Assembly (NCBI RefSeq): GCF_000023585.1
Contig: NC_012914.1
Coordinates: forward strand, 7,043,501-7,107,500
Source of the DNA: Paenibacillus sp. JDR-2
GTDB lineage: Bacteria > Bacillota > Bacilli > Paenibacillales > Paenibacillaceae
DNA: 64,000 nucleotides
Direction: 5' to 3'
The translations under genes and the position numbers were made by a program. Shown here in pieces: positions 16,396 through 23,594 of this stretch (the first letter of the stretch is position 1; each line of letters starts with the position of its first letter). Under the pieces are notes generated by a model. The model saw nothing but the letters and a program-made list of their open reading frames with translations, made no database searches and was not told the origin of the DNA.

Positions 16396-17694
16396 TTACT
16401 TGAAGGCAACAAACGTTAAATCCTTGCCTTTTAAATATTTTATAATAGCGGGAAGCGCTTGTACCGTGTATTTGTCTTCATGCATGACATAGATGCCGCC
16501 AGCGGCTTCAACATGATGGAAGTAGGCGGTTATATCCTCCGGCGTCTTCGCATTCCAATCCTCCGGGTCCCGGTTCCACAGCAATGTCTTCATTTGCTGC
16601 TTATCGGCCGCGGAGACCAGATCATCATTGACCGCACCATACGGCGGGCGGAATAAAGTAACGGGCTTATGAGTCAGCGCTTCAATCGCTTTGCTCGCTT
16701 TGGACAAGTTCTCGTTCTGCTCTTGCAAAGTAGATTTGGTGAGCACGCTATGATCCCAGGAATGATTGCCGATGGACATGCCGTGCCCGGCTGCATACGT
16801 GACGGCCTCTTTATGATGAGCCACATTTTGCCCGACGAACAGGAAAGTCGCCGGTACGTTCTGCTCTGTCAAGATATCAACGATATCCTTCGTCAGCTTG
16901 GACGGCCCGTCGTCAAAGGTTAAAGCCACATATTCCTTCGGCAAACCGAAAAACTTCTTGTCTTCATCGATAGCGATGATTTTGAAGGCCGGCTTCTCTT
17001 CACGGGACTCGGGCTGTACCGGATTCTGTGCAGGAACAGGCTGATCAGCCGTTACTACAGCGGCAGTGTCATGAGTGATTGCCGTATTGTTCACCGAGGA
17101 TGAAGCATAGGCAACCGGTATGCCGGAATTGCCGTTTGTCACCTCGGCCTTCGCCACTTGACCGCCAAGCAAGCGTGCGGAATCCACCTTGCCTCCTGTA
17201 GCGATCGAAAGTATGGCCAGCAGTCCAATCATGATGAGAATAGCAACCGCAACCTTCGGCATACGCGAAGCAAAGCCGCTTCTTGGATCCGGCCGATTGG
17301 GAACGGGCATCAAGATCGCTTGGACTACTTGATCTTCTTTTGCCGGCGATACAGGCGAAAGCTCCCCTTGGCGGATTTGTCTAATCATTGCAATATAGTC
17401 TTCGCTGCAAGCAAAATATAACGGAACGCGGGTACTGCCTGTCGTACGAATAAAAGAACTATAATACGAATTGCGGTAAGGATCCCACTTGGAGTAAGGA
17501 GAGATTCGAATCCTGTCTCCATGTAATGGCCCCAGTGCTTCAAGCTCAAGAAACGTAAACTCGTCAACTTCGATTACGTAGGTTGCATACTTGTCGTCTT
17601 GGGTGACGCCGATCTTCATTTGGCTAATACCGCTTGAGGTCCTCCCAAGAGACAGCAGCTCCAACACCTGCGTGCTGTATGTCTCCATCCCCAT
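16396..17694 (-). CDS. Membrane-anchored polysaccharide deacetylase (NodB)
   Basis: A 432-residue carbohydrate esterase family 4 enzyme. Residues 1-145 form a domain I do not recognise, predicted cytoplasmic; a single membrane segment lies at about 148-166 (AVAILIMIGLLAILSIA); a Ser/Thr/Pro-rich linker follows; and the NodB domain covers about 250-432. Catalytic motifs are complete: TFDDGP (259-264), HSWDH (311-315), RPPYG (349-353) and the late His405. The enzyme would deacetylate peptidoglycan N-acetylglucosamine or a related polymer outside the membrane, often lowering lysozyme sensitivity. It follows the coiled-coil gene by 29 bp, so the two are probably one operon. Confidence 0.9.
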   Translation of the reverse strand: MGMETYSTQVLELLSLGRTSSGISQMKIGVTQDDKYATYVIEVDEFTFLELEALGPLHGDRIRISPYSKWDPYRNSYYSSFIRTTGSTRVPLYFACSEDYIAMIRQIRQGELSPVSPAKEDQVVQAILMPVPNRPDPRSGFASRMPKVAVAILIMIGLLAILSIATGGKVDSARLLGGQVAKAEVTNGNSGIPVAYASSSVNNTAITHDTAAVVTADQPVPAQNPVQPESREEKPAFKIIAIDEDKKFFGLPKEYVALTFDDGPSKLTKDIVDILTEQNVPATFLFVGQNVAHHKEAVTYAAGHGMSIGNHSWDHSVLTKSTLQEQNENLSKASKAIEALTHKPVTLFRPPYGAVNDDLVSAADKQQMKTLLWNRDPEDWNAKTPEDITAYFHHVEAAGGIYVMHEDKYTVQALPAIIKYLKGKDLTFVAFK

Positions 17695-17723
17695 ATCGTT
17701 CTTCTCCCGTTCCCGGCATGACT

Positions 17724-18440
17724 TTAATCGGATGAACCACCATCCATAGAGCTTGTGTTTGGTGCAAACGGAGACGTCAGCCGGTTCGTAAAGTCGTTTA
17801 CAATGTTAAGAAGATGCGTCTTCTCCTGACGGAGGGCATCAAATTTCTGTTTCATCTGGGAGAGCTCGGCTTCCAGCCGCGTATTCTTCTCCTCGAGTTC
17901 GTTAATCTTTTTGTTCTTTTCCGCGGTTGTTTCATTGTGCTTCTGCAAGAGGCCGGCATAGTTCTGGCGCTCAAGCTCGATAACGCTCTTAAGCTCCTCA
18001 ATTTCTCCGGATAAAGCGGCGTGAAGCTCACGGTAGTCATCCATCATCTGATCAACCTTCAGATTCTTGTCGCTAAGCCGCTTCTCCAGATCCAGAATGC
18101 TCTTTTCCCGTTCCTCGATAACCTTGCCGAGGTTCTTCAAATCCCTGTTCAGACGGTCAATCTGACCATTCGCGTGCCCAAGCCGGTCCTGCAGGTCATT
18201 ATGGCTCATTTCGACATGCTGCTTGGCTTTAATCATCTGCTCAACGGCAAATACGAGATCAAGCGACCGCTTGTCCAAGTGGCCCTTATTAATGAGAACC
18301 GAGCCTGAAGACTCATCGCTCTGTTCCGCTTTGGCTAGACCTGCCGACACTTCCTCCTGAGGCTCCTCCACGTCCCTCCTTATCCCAAGATCCTCTCGCG
18401 ATTGCTGCTGCTCTTTCTTCTTATGGAAAGGAGAAAACAT
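17724..18440 (-). CDS. Coiled-coil protein, function unknown
   Basis: A 238-residue hydrophilic protein without signal peptide or membrane segment. Residues about 60-215 are a nearly continuous heptad-rich coiled coil (for example DLEKRLSDKNLKVDQMMDDY and LEEKNTRLEAELSQMKQKF), preceded by an acidic, disordered region and a basic start MFSPFHKKKE. Such proteins tend to be scaffolds or filament-forming. It is followed by the membrane-anchored deacetylase, whose 145-residue cytoplasmic region could be its partner; this is inference. GGTGAG precedes the ATG at 18440. Confidence 0.75.
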   Translation of the reverse strand: MFSPFHKKKEQQQSREDLGIRRDVEEPQEEVSAGLAKAEQSDESSGSVLINKGHLDKRSLDLVFAVEQMIKAKQHVEMSHNDLQDRLGHANGQIDRLNRDLKNLGKVIEEREKSILDLEKRLSDKNLKVDQMMDDYRELHAALSGEIEELKSVIELERQNYAGLLQKHNETTAEKNKKINELEEKNTRLEAELSQMKQKFDALRQEKTHLLNIVNDFTNRLTSPFAPNTSSMDGGSSD

Positions 18441-18564
18441 AGATCAACTCACCTTTTCTGAGAAAATATGTCGATTAATATCGAAAAATGTTTCCTTCAT
18501 TATAGATTAATTTTCCAAGTTTATATGCGGGGCTAAAGTACCTAATTGCGCTCATGTAACTAGG

Positions 18565-18700
18565 CTTAAAGGAGTGGTCGCACAGGAGGATATGACGGTC
18601 GAAACCACCGCCGGCCGTAGGGATCTCCTATAACAGGAGAAGAGGGAATAATTGCTTAAAGACAACTAAATCCCGGCAGCAAGGCTGCCGGGATTTGGGT
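18565..18700 (+). ncRNA. Candidate structured RNA ending in a terminator hairpin
   Basis: This 300-bp gap between two leftward genes contains no open frame but several pairings on the rightward strand: GTGGT/ACCAC enclosing about 20 bases (near 18574-18608), ACGGTC (18595-18600) with GGCCGT (18613-18618), CTCCT/AGGAG around ATAAC (near 18626-18640), and a strong final hairpin at 18668-18695. That order looks like a small RNA or cis-regulatory leader. It matches no riboswitch class I know. The opposite strand would be the leader of the coiled-coil gene, so direction is uncertain. Confidence 0.35.
18668..18695. terminator. Strong hairpin, terminator-like
   Basis: AAATCCCGGCAGC pairs with GCTGCCGGGATTT around AAG. 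It ends the leftward AraC-type gene at 18739 and could also end a rightward transcript from the structured element. T-runs on either side are short. Confidence 0.75.
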
Positions 18701-18717
18701 TATTTTATGTTATATAA

Positions 18718-18733
18718 TGTTTCACGTGAAAAA
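18718..18733. other. parS-like site (ParB/Spo0J binding)
   Basis: TGTTTCACGTGAAAAA differs at one position from the parS consensus TGTTNCACGTGAAACA known from Bacillus and relatives. The core TTTCACGTGAAA is a perfect 12-bp palindrome. It lies between the AraC-type stop codon and the terminator hairpin, where parS sites often fall within or near genes. If real, it places the window in the origin-proximal part of the chromosome. Confidence 0.6.
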
Positions 18734-18738
18734 AGCCG

Positions 18739-20307
18739 TCACGCATTAGCACCCATAAGACGTACAACATCCTCCAGAATTCGCATGCTGGACAAGGGGT
18801 CCTCGCGTACCCAGTCCACATTCATGAAGTAGACGCGGCCTTGCCGGACGGCCTCCAGCCGCTTCCACTGCGGGCTTTCGGTCAGCTTGAGAAACTCCCT
18901 CTTTGACTCCTCGTCGGACGATATAACGACAAATAGATGATCGCCCGCATAAGCGGACAATTGATCCAGCGGAACTTGTATCTTGAATGGATGCCCCGGC
19001 AATCGCCGCGCCTCCTCAATGGCCGGAGGCCCTTTCAAACCAAGATCCCGGTAAAGCACCCCAACGTCCAGATAAGCATCGAATTGGAAAGGGAGCTCCC
19101 TCATCCAAAACTGGGAAACCGTCTGCCCTTTGGCCAGAACGGGAGCCAGCTTCTCCTGGGCTCTAATGACCGCCCTCCCATACTGCTCCATCCACCGTTC
19201 CGCCAATTCCAGTCTGCCCAATTGATTGGCGATATGGCGGAACCGGTCAAAAAACGGCATCCTCCATGCTACATCCAGCGTATGCGCGATTTTGGAGTAA
19301 CGCTGCAAATGATGGCCGTCGAAGGTAATGATCATATCCGGCCGCAGCTCCGACAATACATCCATATACGGAGTGACCACGCTGTCGCCGACAGCCTGTA
19401 TACCTTCGGTGTAGCCGTCATAAAACCGACAGTCCAGCAGCTGCTTCGGCGCGCCTACCGGGCGGATATCCAAGGCCAGCATTTCGCCCAAAAATTGATG
19501 CGATACCAGTCGTACCGTCTGTTTGCTCAGTTGCGTGTATAGCCGCGGAGATACGCCGGTATGCCGCTTGAAGCTGCGGCTGAAATGAAACGGATCGCGG
19601 AAGCCCGCTTCATGGGCAACTTGATGAATAGACTGCCCCGAATCGGTCAGCAGCGATTTGGCATGCTCCATTCGGCGTTCAATTTGATAATCAATCGGAC
19701 TTTGTCCGGTCAGCTGTCTGAATATCCGCGAATATTGCCTTGCGGACAGTCCTGTCTCGTCGGCCAGCTCCTGAAGGGTAAAGCCTGCCGCCTTCTGCTG
19801 CACGAGTTCAATCGTCCGTTCCACTGCCGCTAGGGACGCCCGCTCCTCGCCCGCCTGTCCTTCCGACAAGACAAGATAGATCAACTCCTGGAACCTGGCA
19901 TGATTGCCGTATGCGGCTAATCCTTGCTTGTCTCCGCGGTTGTCGAATAACATACCGGCCAGCTCTTCGATTCGAATGAATGATCCCGGTAACAGCTCTC
20001 CTTCCGGCAGCTCCAAGGCTGGTATATTCTCCGGAGCAGCCTGCGTGAGAGAGACGCAATCGAATACCAGCTCCTGAACAGTAAGTACCGATGATGGCAA
20101 ATGAGTCAGCCGCAGCGTAATACCCGGCCCGAACACCAGGCATTTCCCGCGCGACAGAACATACTCCCTGCCATTTGCCCACAGCTTGCCTTTCCCTCCG
20201 GTCACGGCAAATAGCGTGTATCCGGCCGACATCCAGCTGCTATGAACACTTATCCCCTCGCATACAATCCGTCTTGAATCCGACCACGCATACATCAGCG
20301 GGAGCAT
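18739..20307 (-). CDS. AraC regulator fused to siderophore-binding domain (Btr-like)
   Basis: A 522-residue regulator with three parts: an N-terminal AraC sensor-like domain (about 1-150), a double helix-turn-helix (about 160-270, with FTLQELADETGLSARQYSRIF and IHQVAHEAGFRDPFHFSRSF), and a C-terminal periplasmic-binding-protein-like domain (about 275-522, with LRPDMIITFDGHHLQRYSKI). This is the architecture of B. subtilis Btr, which senses Fe-bacillibactin in the cytoplasm and activates the siderophore uptake genes. A TTG at 20316 is possible, but AAAGGAGG sits nine bases before the ATG at 20307. It follows the siderophore-binding lipoprotein gene in the same orientation. Confidence 0.9.
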   Translation of the reverse strand: MLPLMYAWSDSRRIVCEGISVHSSWMSAGYTLFAVTGGKGKLWANGREYVLSRGKCLVFGPGITLRLTHLPSSVLTVQELVFDCVSLTQAAPENIPALELPEGELLPGSFIRIEELAGMLFDNRGDKQGLAAYGNHARFQELIYLVLSEGQAGEERASLAAVERTIELVQQKAAGFTLQELADETGLSARQYSRIFRQLTGQSPIDYQIERRMEHAKSLLTDSGQSIHQVAHEAGFRDPFHFSRSFKRHTGVSPRLYTQLSKQTVRLVSHQFLGEMLALDIRPVGAPKQLLDCRFYDGYTEGIQAVGDSVVTPYMDVLSELRPDMIITFDGHHLQRYSKIAHTLDVAWRMPFFDRFRHIANQLGRLELAERWMEQYGRAVIRAQEKLAPVLAKGQTVSQFWMRELPFQFDAYLDVGVLYRDLGLKGPPAIEEARRLPGHPFKIQVPLDQLSAYAGDHLFVVISSDEESKREFLKLTESPQWKRLEAVRQGRVYFMNVDWVREDPLSSMRILEDVVRLMGANA

Positions 20308-20341
20308 GACAGCCAACCTCCTTTAAATAGACAAAGAGGTC

Positions 20342-20371
20342 CGCCGGTAGCTCCGTAAGGATCTTCCGGCG
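20342..20371 (-). terminator. Hairpin between binding protein and regulator genes
   Basis: CGCCGG (20342-20347) and CCGGCG (20366-20371) form a hairpin with an 18-base interior and little T-run. It could lower read-through from the binding-protein gene into the regulator gene. Confidence 0.45.
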
Positions 20372-20383
20372 AACCGTTAATTA

Positions 20384-21412
20384 TCATTGACTCAGAATCT
20401 GAACGGCGTCATCCAGCTGGGCATTAAATGACATGACATCATAGGAGAACCACAGATCCGGATTTACGTTATAGACCTTGCCGCTTTTTACAGCCGGGAG
20501 ATTCTTCCACAAGCCGCTATTATTCACCGTTTTAGCAAAATCGGGATCATTGTCGAAGGTTACGAGGAACAGCCGGTCCGCGGAGGCAAAGTCCGACAGC
20601 TTCTCCAGCGAAATATTAAGTCCATTCTCGTTATTGCCCTTCGCCCACTCCGTCTTTACCGTATCGGTCATCGGGAACTGCAGGGAATTAAACAGGGTGA
20701 AGCCTACGTTTGAATCGCCGTAAACACGCAATTGATTCATTTCATAACCGCCGATCGCCACTACCCCAAACGTCTCGCCCGGCTTCACGGAGGAAGCAAG
20801 CTCAGCGCGTGCGTCTTCGGCCTTCTTGTTATACGCCGTTATCCAGGCATCCGCCTTATCGCTCAGTCCCAGAACAGCCGCAGTCTCCTTAAAATGCTCA
20901 AAGGCATCATGATCCGCCCATTGAATAACGATTGTTGGCGCGATCTTGCTCAAGTTCTCCAGCTGGTCCTTGTTCCATTCGGCAACGATAATAAGATCGG
21001 GCTTCAGCGTAAGAATTTTTTCCAGACTCGGATCATTCGCTGCGCCGATATCTTCAATTCCGTCGAGTTGATCCTTGATGGCAATAAAGTTAGTCAGCAA
21101 ATGCGAAGCTACGCCAACCGGCTTCATCCCAACCGCGATCATCTCCGGCAGGTATTGCGTCGGAATGACCCGCTGCGGATGAGTCGGAATGACGACCTCA
21201 CGGCCAAGCGCGTCCTTATAGGTATAGGTTACCGGTTCCTCGCTTGCAGCAGGCGTAGCCGACGGCGACTCCGTTGCAGCCGAATTCGCAGAAGGAGATG
21301 CCTCATTCGAATTGGAGTTCGAGTTCGAGTTGCCGCATGCGGCTAATAAAACCGTCATTAATAGAAATGCACCAAGAAGCGCTGTACGGCTTCGGATAGA
21401 CTGAATGAACAT
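20384..21412 (-). CDS. Iron-siderophore-binding lipoprotein of ABC transporter
   Basis: A 342-residue FeuA/FhuD-class binding protein for ferric siderophores, tethered outside the cell. From the ATG at 21412 the signal peptide ends in lipobox LLAAC (Cys26), followed by an Asn/Ser-rich linker. The fold motifs include ALGREVVIPTHPQRVI near residue 70 and LEKILTLKPDLIIVAEW near 135. An earlier in-frame start would add 14 residues across a good ribosome site. A Fur box lies directly upstream, so iron limitation should induce it. No permease or ATPase gene is adjacent; these must be elsewhere, as for several FeuA-like orphans. Confidence 0.92.
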   Translation of the reverse strand: MFIQSIRSRTALLGAFLLMTVLLAACGNSNSNSNSNEASPSANSAATESPSATPAASEEPVTYTYKDALGREVVIPTHPQRVIPTQYLPEMIAVGMKPVGVASHLLTNFIAIKDQLDGIEDIGAANDPSLEKILTLKPDLIIVAEWNKDQLENLSKIAPTIVIQWADHDAFEHFKETAAVLGLSDKADAWITAYNKKAEDARAELASSVKPGETFGVVAIGGYEMNQLRVYGDSNVGFTLFNSLQFPMTDTVKTEWAKGNNENGLNISLEKLSDFASADRLFLVTFDNDPDFAKTVNNSGLWKNLPAVKSGKVYNVNPDLWFSYDVMSFNAQLDDAVQILSQ

Positions 21413-21433
21413 GACCGACTTCCCCTTTAATTT

Positions 21434-21452
21434 AATAATGATATTCATTATC
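21434..21452 (-). promoter_or_regulatory. Fur box
   Basis: AATAATGATATTCATTATC matches the 19-bp Fur consensus GATAATGATAATCATTATC at 17 positions, with perfect arms ATAATGA/TCATTAT. It sits about 22 bp before the lipoprotein start codon, a classical position for iron repression. Confidence 0.88.
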
Positions 21453-21552
21453 AATTATTATAGAGAGCGGTTATTCTTTAAGCAATGTCGGATATAGACA
21501 TTTACGGGTCTTTCAGTGTCCAAATTGTTCATTTTTCCGAGATGCCTGCAGG

Positions 21553-21588
21553 TCGTAAAAAAAAGAAAAGACGCCTGCGGACAGGCGC
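21553..21588 (-). terminator. Terminator of the sigma/anti-sigma operon
   Basis: ACGCCTG (21571-21577) pairs with CAGGCGC (21582-21588), and leftward transcripts then read a long T-rich run (21553-21570). Confidence 0.88.
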
Positions 21589-21606
21589 CTCTTGCCGGCT
21601 CAACTA

Positions 21607-22461
21607 TTATTTTTGCGGAGCGAAGTTATTGTAAATACGTGTTGCATTTACTTTGCCGGAGCTCAGATCTTCCGTTGTAAAGCCGGATACCGCGTTGCCT
21701 ACTTTGAATTCTTTTTGAAGCAGCTCATCGGATTGTTCGCCGGCTGTTGGCTCCGTGATTCCCATGATCGTGTCAGGAGTAACCGTTACCCATACATCGT
21801 TAACTTTGAAGCTTTTGCCGTCGGCGCTTACTTCGGAGATAAAGCCGTCAATGTTTACCGCCATTTTTCCTGTAGTAGCAGGCTTGCCTGCCTCTTCTTT
21901 CTCAGGCGCGATCAGGTTGTAGATCACGTCAGCCGTAACTTTGCCCGTGCTTACATCCTGGGAAGTATAACCGGATACGATGTCGCCCGCTTTAAAATCT
22001 TTATTGAGCAGCTCTTGGGATGGCGCTGCCGCTGTTGGCTCGCTGCTTCCCAGCTGCGTTTTGTCCGTTACTTCTACCCACAGATCGCCTACTTTGAAGC
22101 TTTTTCCGTCCGTGCTTACTTCGGAAATAACGCCATCGATGTTAACAGCCACTTTGCCCATGATAGGAGGCTTGGATGTTGCTTCAGCTGTCTGCTCTTG
22201 ATTAGTTGGCGTGGAGGCTGGGTTATTTTGATTCTGGTTTACGCTAATTACGCCAACCGCCAAGATTGCTGCTGCTGCAATACCTACTGTCCAACCTGTC
22301 AATTTCTTTTTGCTTTTTTCCATTTTAATCGGCTCCTTTTGATTTGTAGGGTTATGTGAAGTCTTCTCTAATTCCAGCATTAACTTCTGATAGGTTGCTT
22401 CTTTGAAGTCGTCGCTGGTTCGCAATTGAGACATCGCGGACTTATAGACAGATTTCTTCAT
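21607..22461 (-). CDS. Membrane anti-sigma-like protein with duplicated outer domain
   Basis: A 284-residue protein. Residues about 1-55 are hydrophilic and should lie in the cytoplasm, where the sigma factor would bind; a membrane segment follows (LTGWTVGIAAAAILAVGVISV, about 55-75); the outside part holds two copies of an about 85-residue repeat, each with VNIDGxISEVSxDGKSFKVxDxWV and IVSGYTSQDVSTGKV-like ends. ATG at 22461 is served by GGAGG inside the sigma gene, and the reading frames overlap by 20 bp, so translation is coupled. Position and topology point to an anti-sigma factor; no classic ZAS zinc motif is present. Confidence 0.78.
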   Translation of the reverse strand: MKKSVYKSAMSQLRTSDDFKEATYQKLMLELEKTSHNPTNQKEPIKMEKSKKKLTGWTVGIAAAAILAVGVISVNQNQNNPASTPTNQEQTAEATSKPPIMGKVAVNIDGVISEVSTDGKSFKVGDLWVEVTDKTQLGSSEPTAAAPSQELLNKDFKAGDIVSGYTSQDVSTGKVTADVIYNLIAPEKEEAGKPATTGKMAVNIDGFISEVSADGKSFKVNDVWVTVTPDTIMGITEPTAGEQSDELLQKEFKVGNAVSGFTTEDLSSGKVNATRIYNNFAPQK

Positions 22462-22939
22462 TCTCCAGGCCTCCAATCTTATCTTTTAAGAGTGCGCGTC
22501 CTCTGGCCAGCCAGGTTCCTACCGTTGCGGCCTTCGCCTGCATAATAACGGCAATCTCCTGGATCGAATATCCTTCGTAATAATGAAGATGGATCGGAAT
22601 CCGATACTTCTTGTCCAAGGAGAGCACCGCCTGCAGAACCTCATTTTCTTCCTTGGGGAGGTAGCTCAGGTCTTCGGGAACAGGGTTTCTGCTTTTGAAC
22701 CAGCCGGTCTTCAGCATATTTTTGCTCTTATTGATGGTTGTTCGAATCAACCATGCTTTTTCATGTTCGCTATTCTCGAAGACAGGACGCTTCTGCAGAT
22801 ACGTCAGGAAAACCTCCTGCGTCACTTCTTCCGCATCAGCTATATTTTTCAAATAAGCGAAAGCAATCTTGATCATGCTTCGCGAATATAGATCCAAGGC
22901 CCGTCGCACAGATTCATTGAGCTCATATGAATTGTACAC
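22442..22939 (-). CDS. ECF RNA polymerase sigma factor
   Basis: A 165-residue sigma-70-family factor of ECF type. Region 2 is seen in FAYLKNIADAEEVTQEVFLTYLQKRP (about 26-51) and region 4 in LSLDKKYRIPIHLHYYEGYSIQEIAVIM (about 105-135), with the recognition helix after it. The likely start is a GTG at 22939, seven bases behind AAAGGAGG; an in-frame GTG at 22957 would overlap that site. It directs transcription of a regulon that often includes its own operon and is held inactive by the downstream membrane protein until an envelope signal arrives. The signal is unknown. Confidence 0.92.
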   Translation of the reverse strand: MYNSYELNESVRRALDLYSRSMIKIAFAYLKNIADAEEVTQEVFLTYLQKRPVFENSEHEKAWLIRTTINKSKNMLKTGWFKSRNPVPEDLSYLPKEENEVLQAVLSLDKKYRIPIHLHYYEGYSIQEIAVIMQAKAATVGTWLARGRALLKDKIGGLENEEICL

Positions 22940-23005
22940 CTCAGCACCTCCTTTCACTTGTAATACAACTGAGTGCCCAATTATTTTTCATTCATGCGAT
23001 ATTTT

Positions 23006-23057
23006 TTTACTAGACGTAATGAGACCCTAGAATGACTGCAACGGTCCGGCTAGTAAA
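23006..23057. repeat. 8-bp inverted repeat in the sigma/LPKTG intergenic region
   Basis: TTTACTAG (23006-23013) and CTAGTAAA (23050-23057) are perfect inverted arms 36 bp apart. They could be operators or the base of an RNA stem. They lie between the divergent sigma gene and the LPKTG gene. Confidence 0.45.
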
Positions 23058-23067
23058 ATAGCCCAAA

Positions 23068-23127
23068 CGCCAAAAAAGCACACTCCTTCTGCCTGCGTGC
23101 AGGTTGGGGAATGTGCTTTTTTTGGCG
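23068..23127. terminator. Long near-symmetrical hairpin, terminator-like on both strands
   Basis: Arms 23068-23082 and 23112-23127 pair almost completely and include A- and T-runs, with an inner CCTGC/GCAGG stem. It behaves as an intrinsic terminator on either strand, yet it lies between two divergent genes where none is required. A short transcript ending here is the simplest reading. Confidence 0.7.
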
Positions 23128-23213
23128 GAAACAAAATCCACTCATATTTTTACTTCTACAGTTAACCTTAATCAGGGGGAAAAAACATATTCGGCTTAAG
23201 GAGAGAATTACAA

Positions 23214-23528
23214 ATGAAAAAAGCAGCAATGATCGCAGTAACTACATGCCTCTTCCTGACCGTGTCCGCAGCAACAGCAGCATCCGCATCGGCCGCGGAA
23301 CCAACGGCAACTAAAAAAGCAGAGCACAAAATGCATGTGAAGGAACACAAGGTCAAAGCAAAAGAACATAAGATGCATGCGAAGCAGCACAAAGCAAAAG
23401 CGCATGAGCTTCGCGCAAAGTCCGAGTCCAACGTTCATAAGCTGCATGCCAAGGAATATAAAGCAAAAGAGCAAAAGCTGCGCGCAAAAGCATTGCCTAA
23501 AACAGGCTACGGCGGCGTTAGCGAATAA
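23214..23528 (+). CDS. Small secreted Lys/His-rich protein with C-terminal LPKTG
   Basis: A 104-residue exported protein. A signal peptide (residues about 1-28, ending ASASAA) is followed by a highly basic repeat region built of KEHKxHAK-like units. Near the end comes LPKTG and then only YGGVSE. Normal sortase substrates have a hydrophobic helix and a basic tail after LPXTG; here neither exists, and the other reading frames do not restore one. The neighbour gene is a sortase, so this is probably its substrate or a fibre-like wall component. AAGGAG precedes the ATG at 23214. The repeats suggest binding to anionic wall polymer or metal. Confidence 0.82.
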   Translation: MKKAAMIAVTTCLFLTVSAATAASASAAEPTATKKAEHKMHVKEHKVKAKEHKMHAKQHKAKAHELRAKSESNVHKLHAKEYKAKEQKLRAKALPKTGYGGVSE

Positions 23529-23545
23529 GGCAATCACTGACAGCG

Positions 23546-23573
23546 GAGGAATAGAGAAAGTTCTCTATTCCTC
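23546..23573 (+). other. Hairpin between LPKTG gene and sortase gene
   Basis: GAGGAATAGAG (23546-23556) and CTCTATTCCTC (23563-23573) form an 11-bp perfect stem with loop AAAGTT and no T-run. It ends just before the sortase ribosome site, so it may tune the ratio of substrate to enzyme. Confidence 0.65.
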
Positions 23574-23594
23574 TCCCTACAGAGGATGAATAAT

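Noticed and set aside
18565..18660. Possible GEMM, guanidine, HDV-like or hammerhead RNA
   Set aside because: The invariant core bases of these classes are not present in the right order; I kept it only as an unclassified structured candidate.
23377..23589. Frameshifted extension of the LPKTG protein that might supply a membrane anchor
   Set aside because: The alternative frame after LPKTG has no hydrophobic stretch, so a simple frameshift does not restore an anchor.
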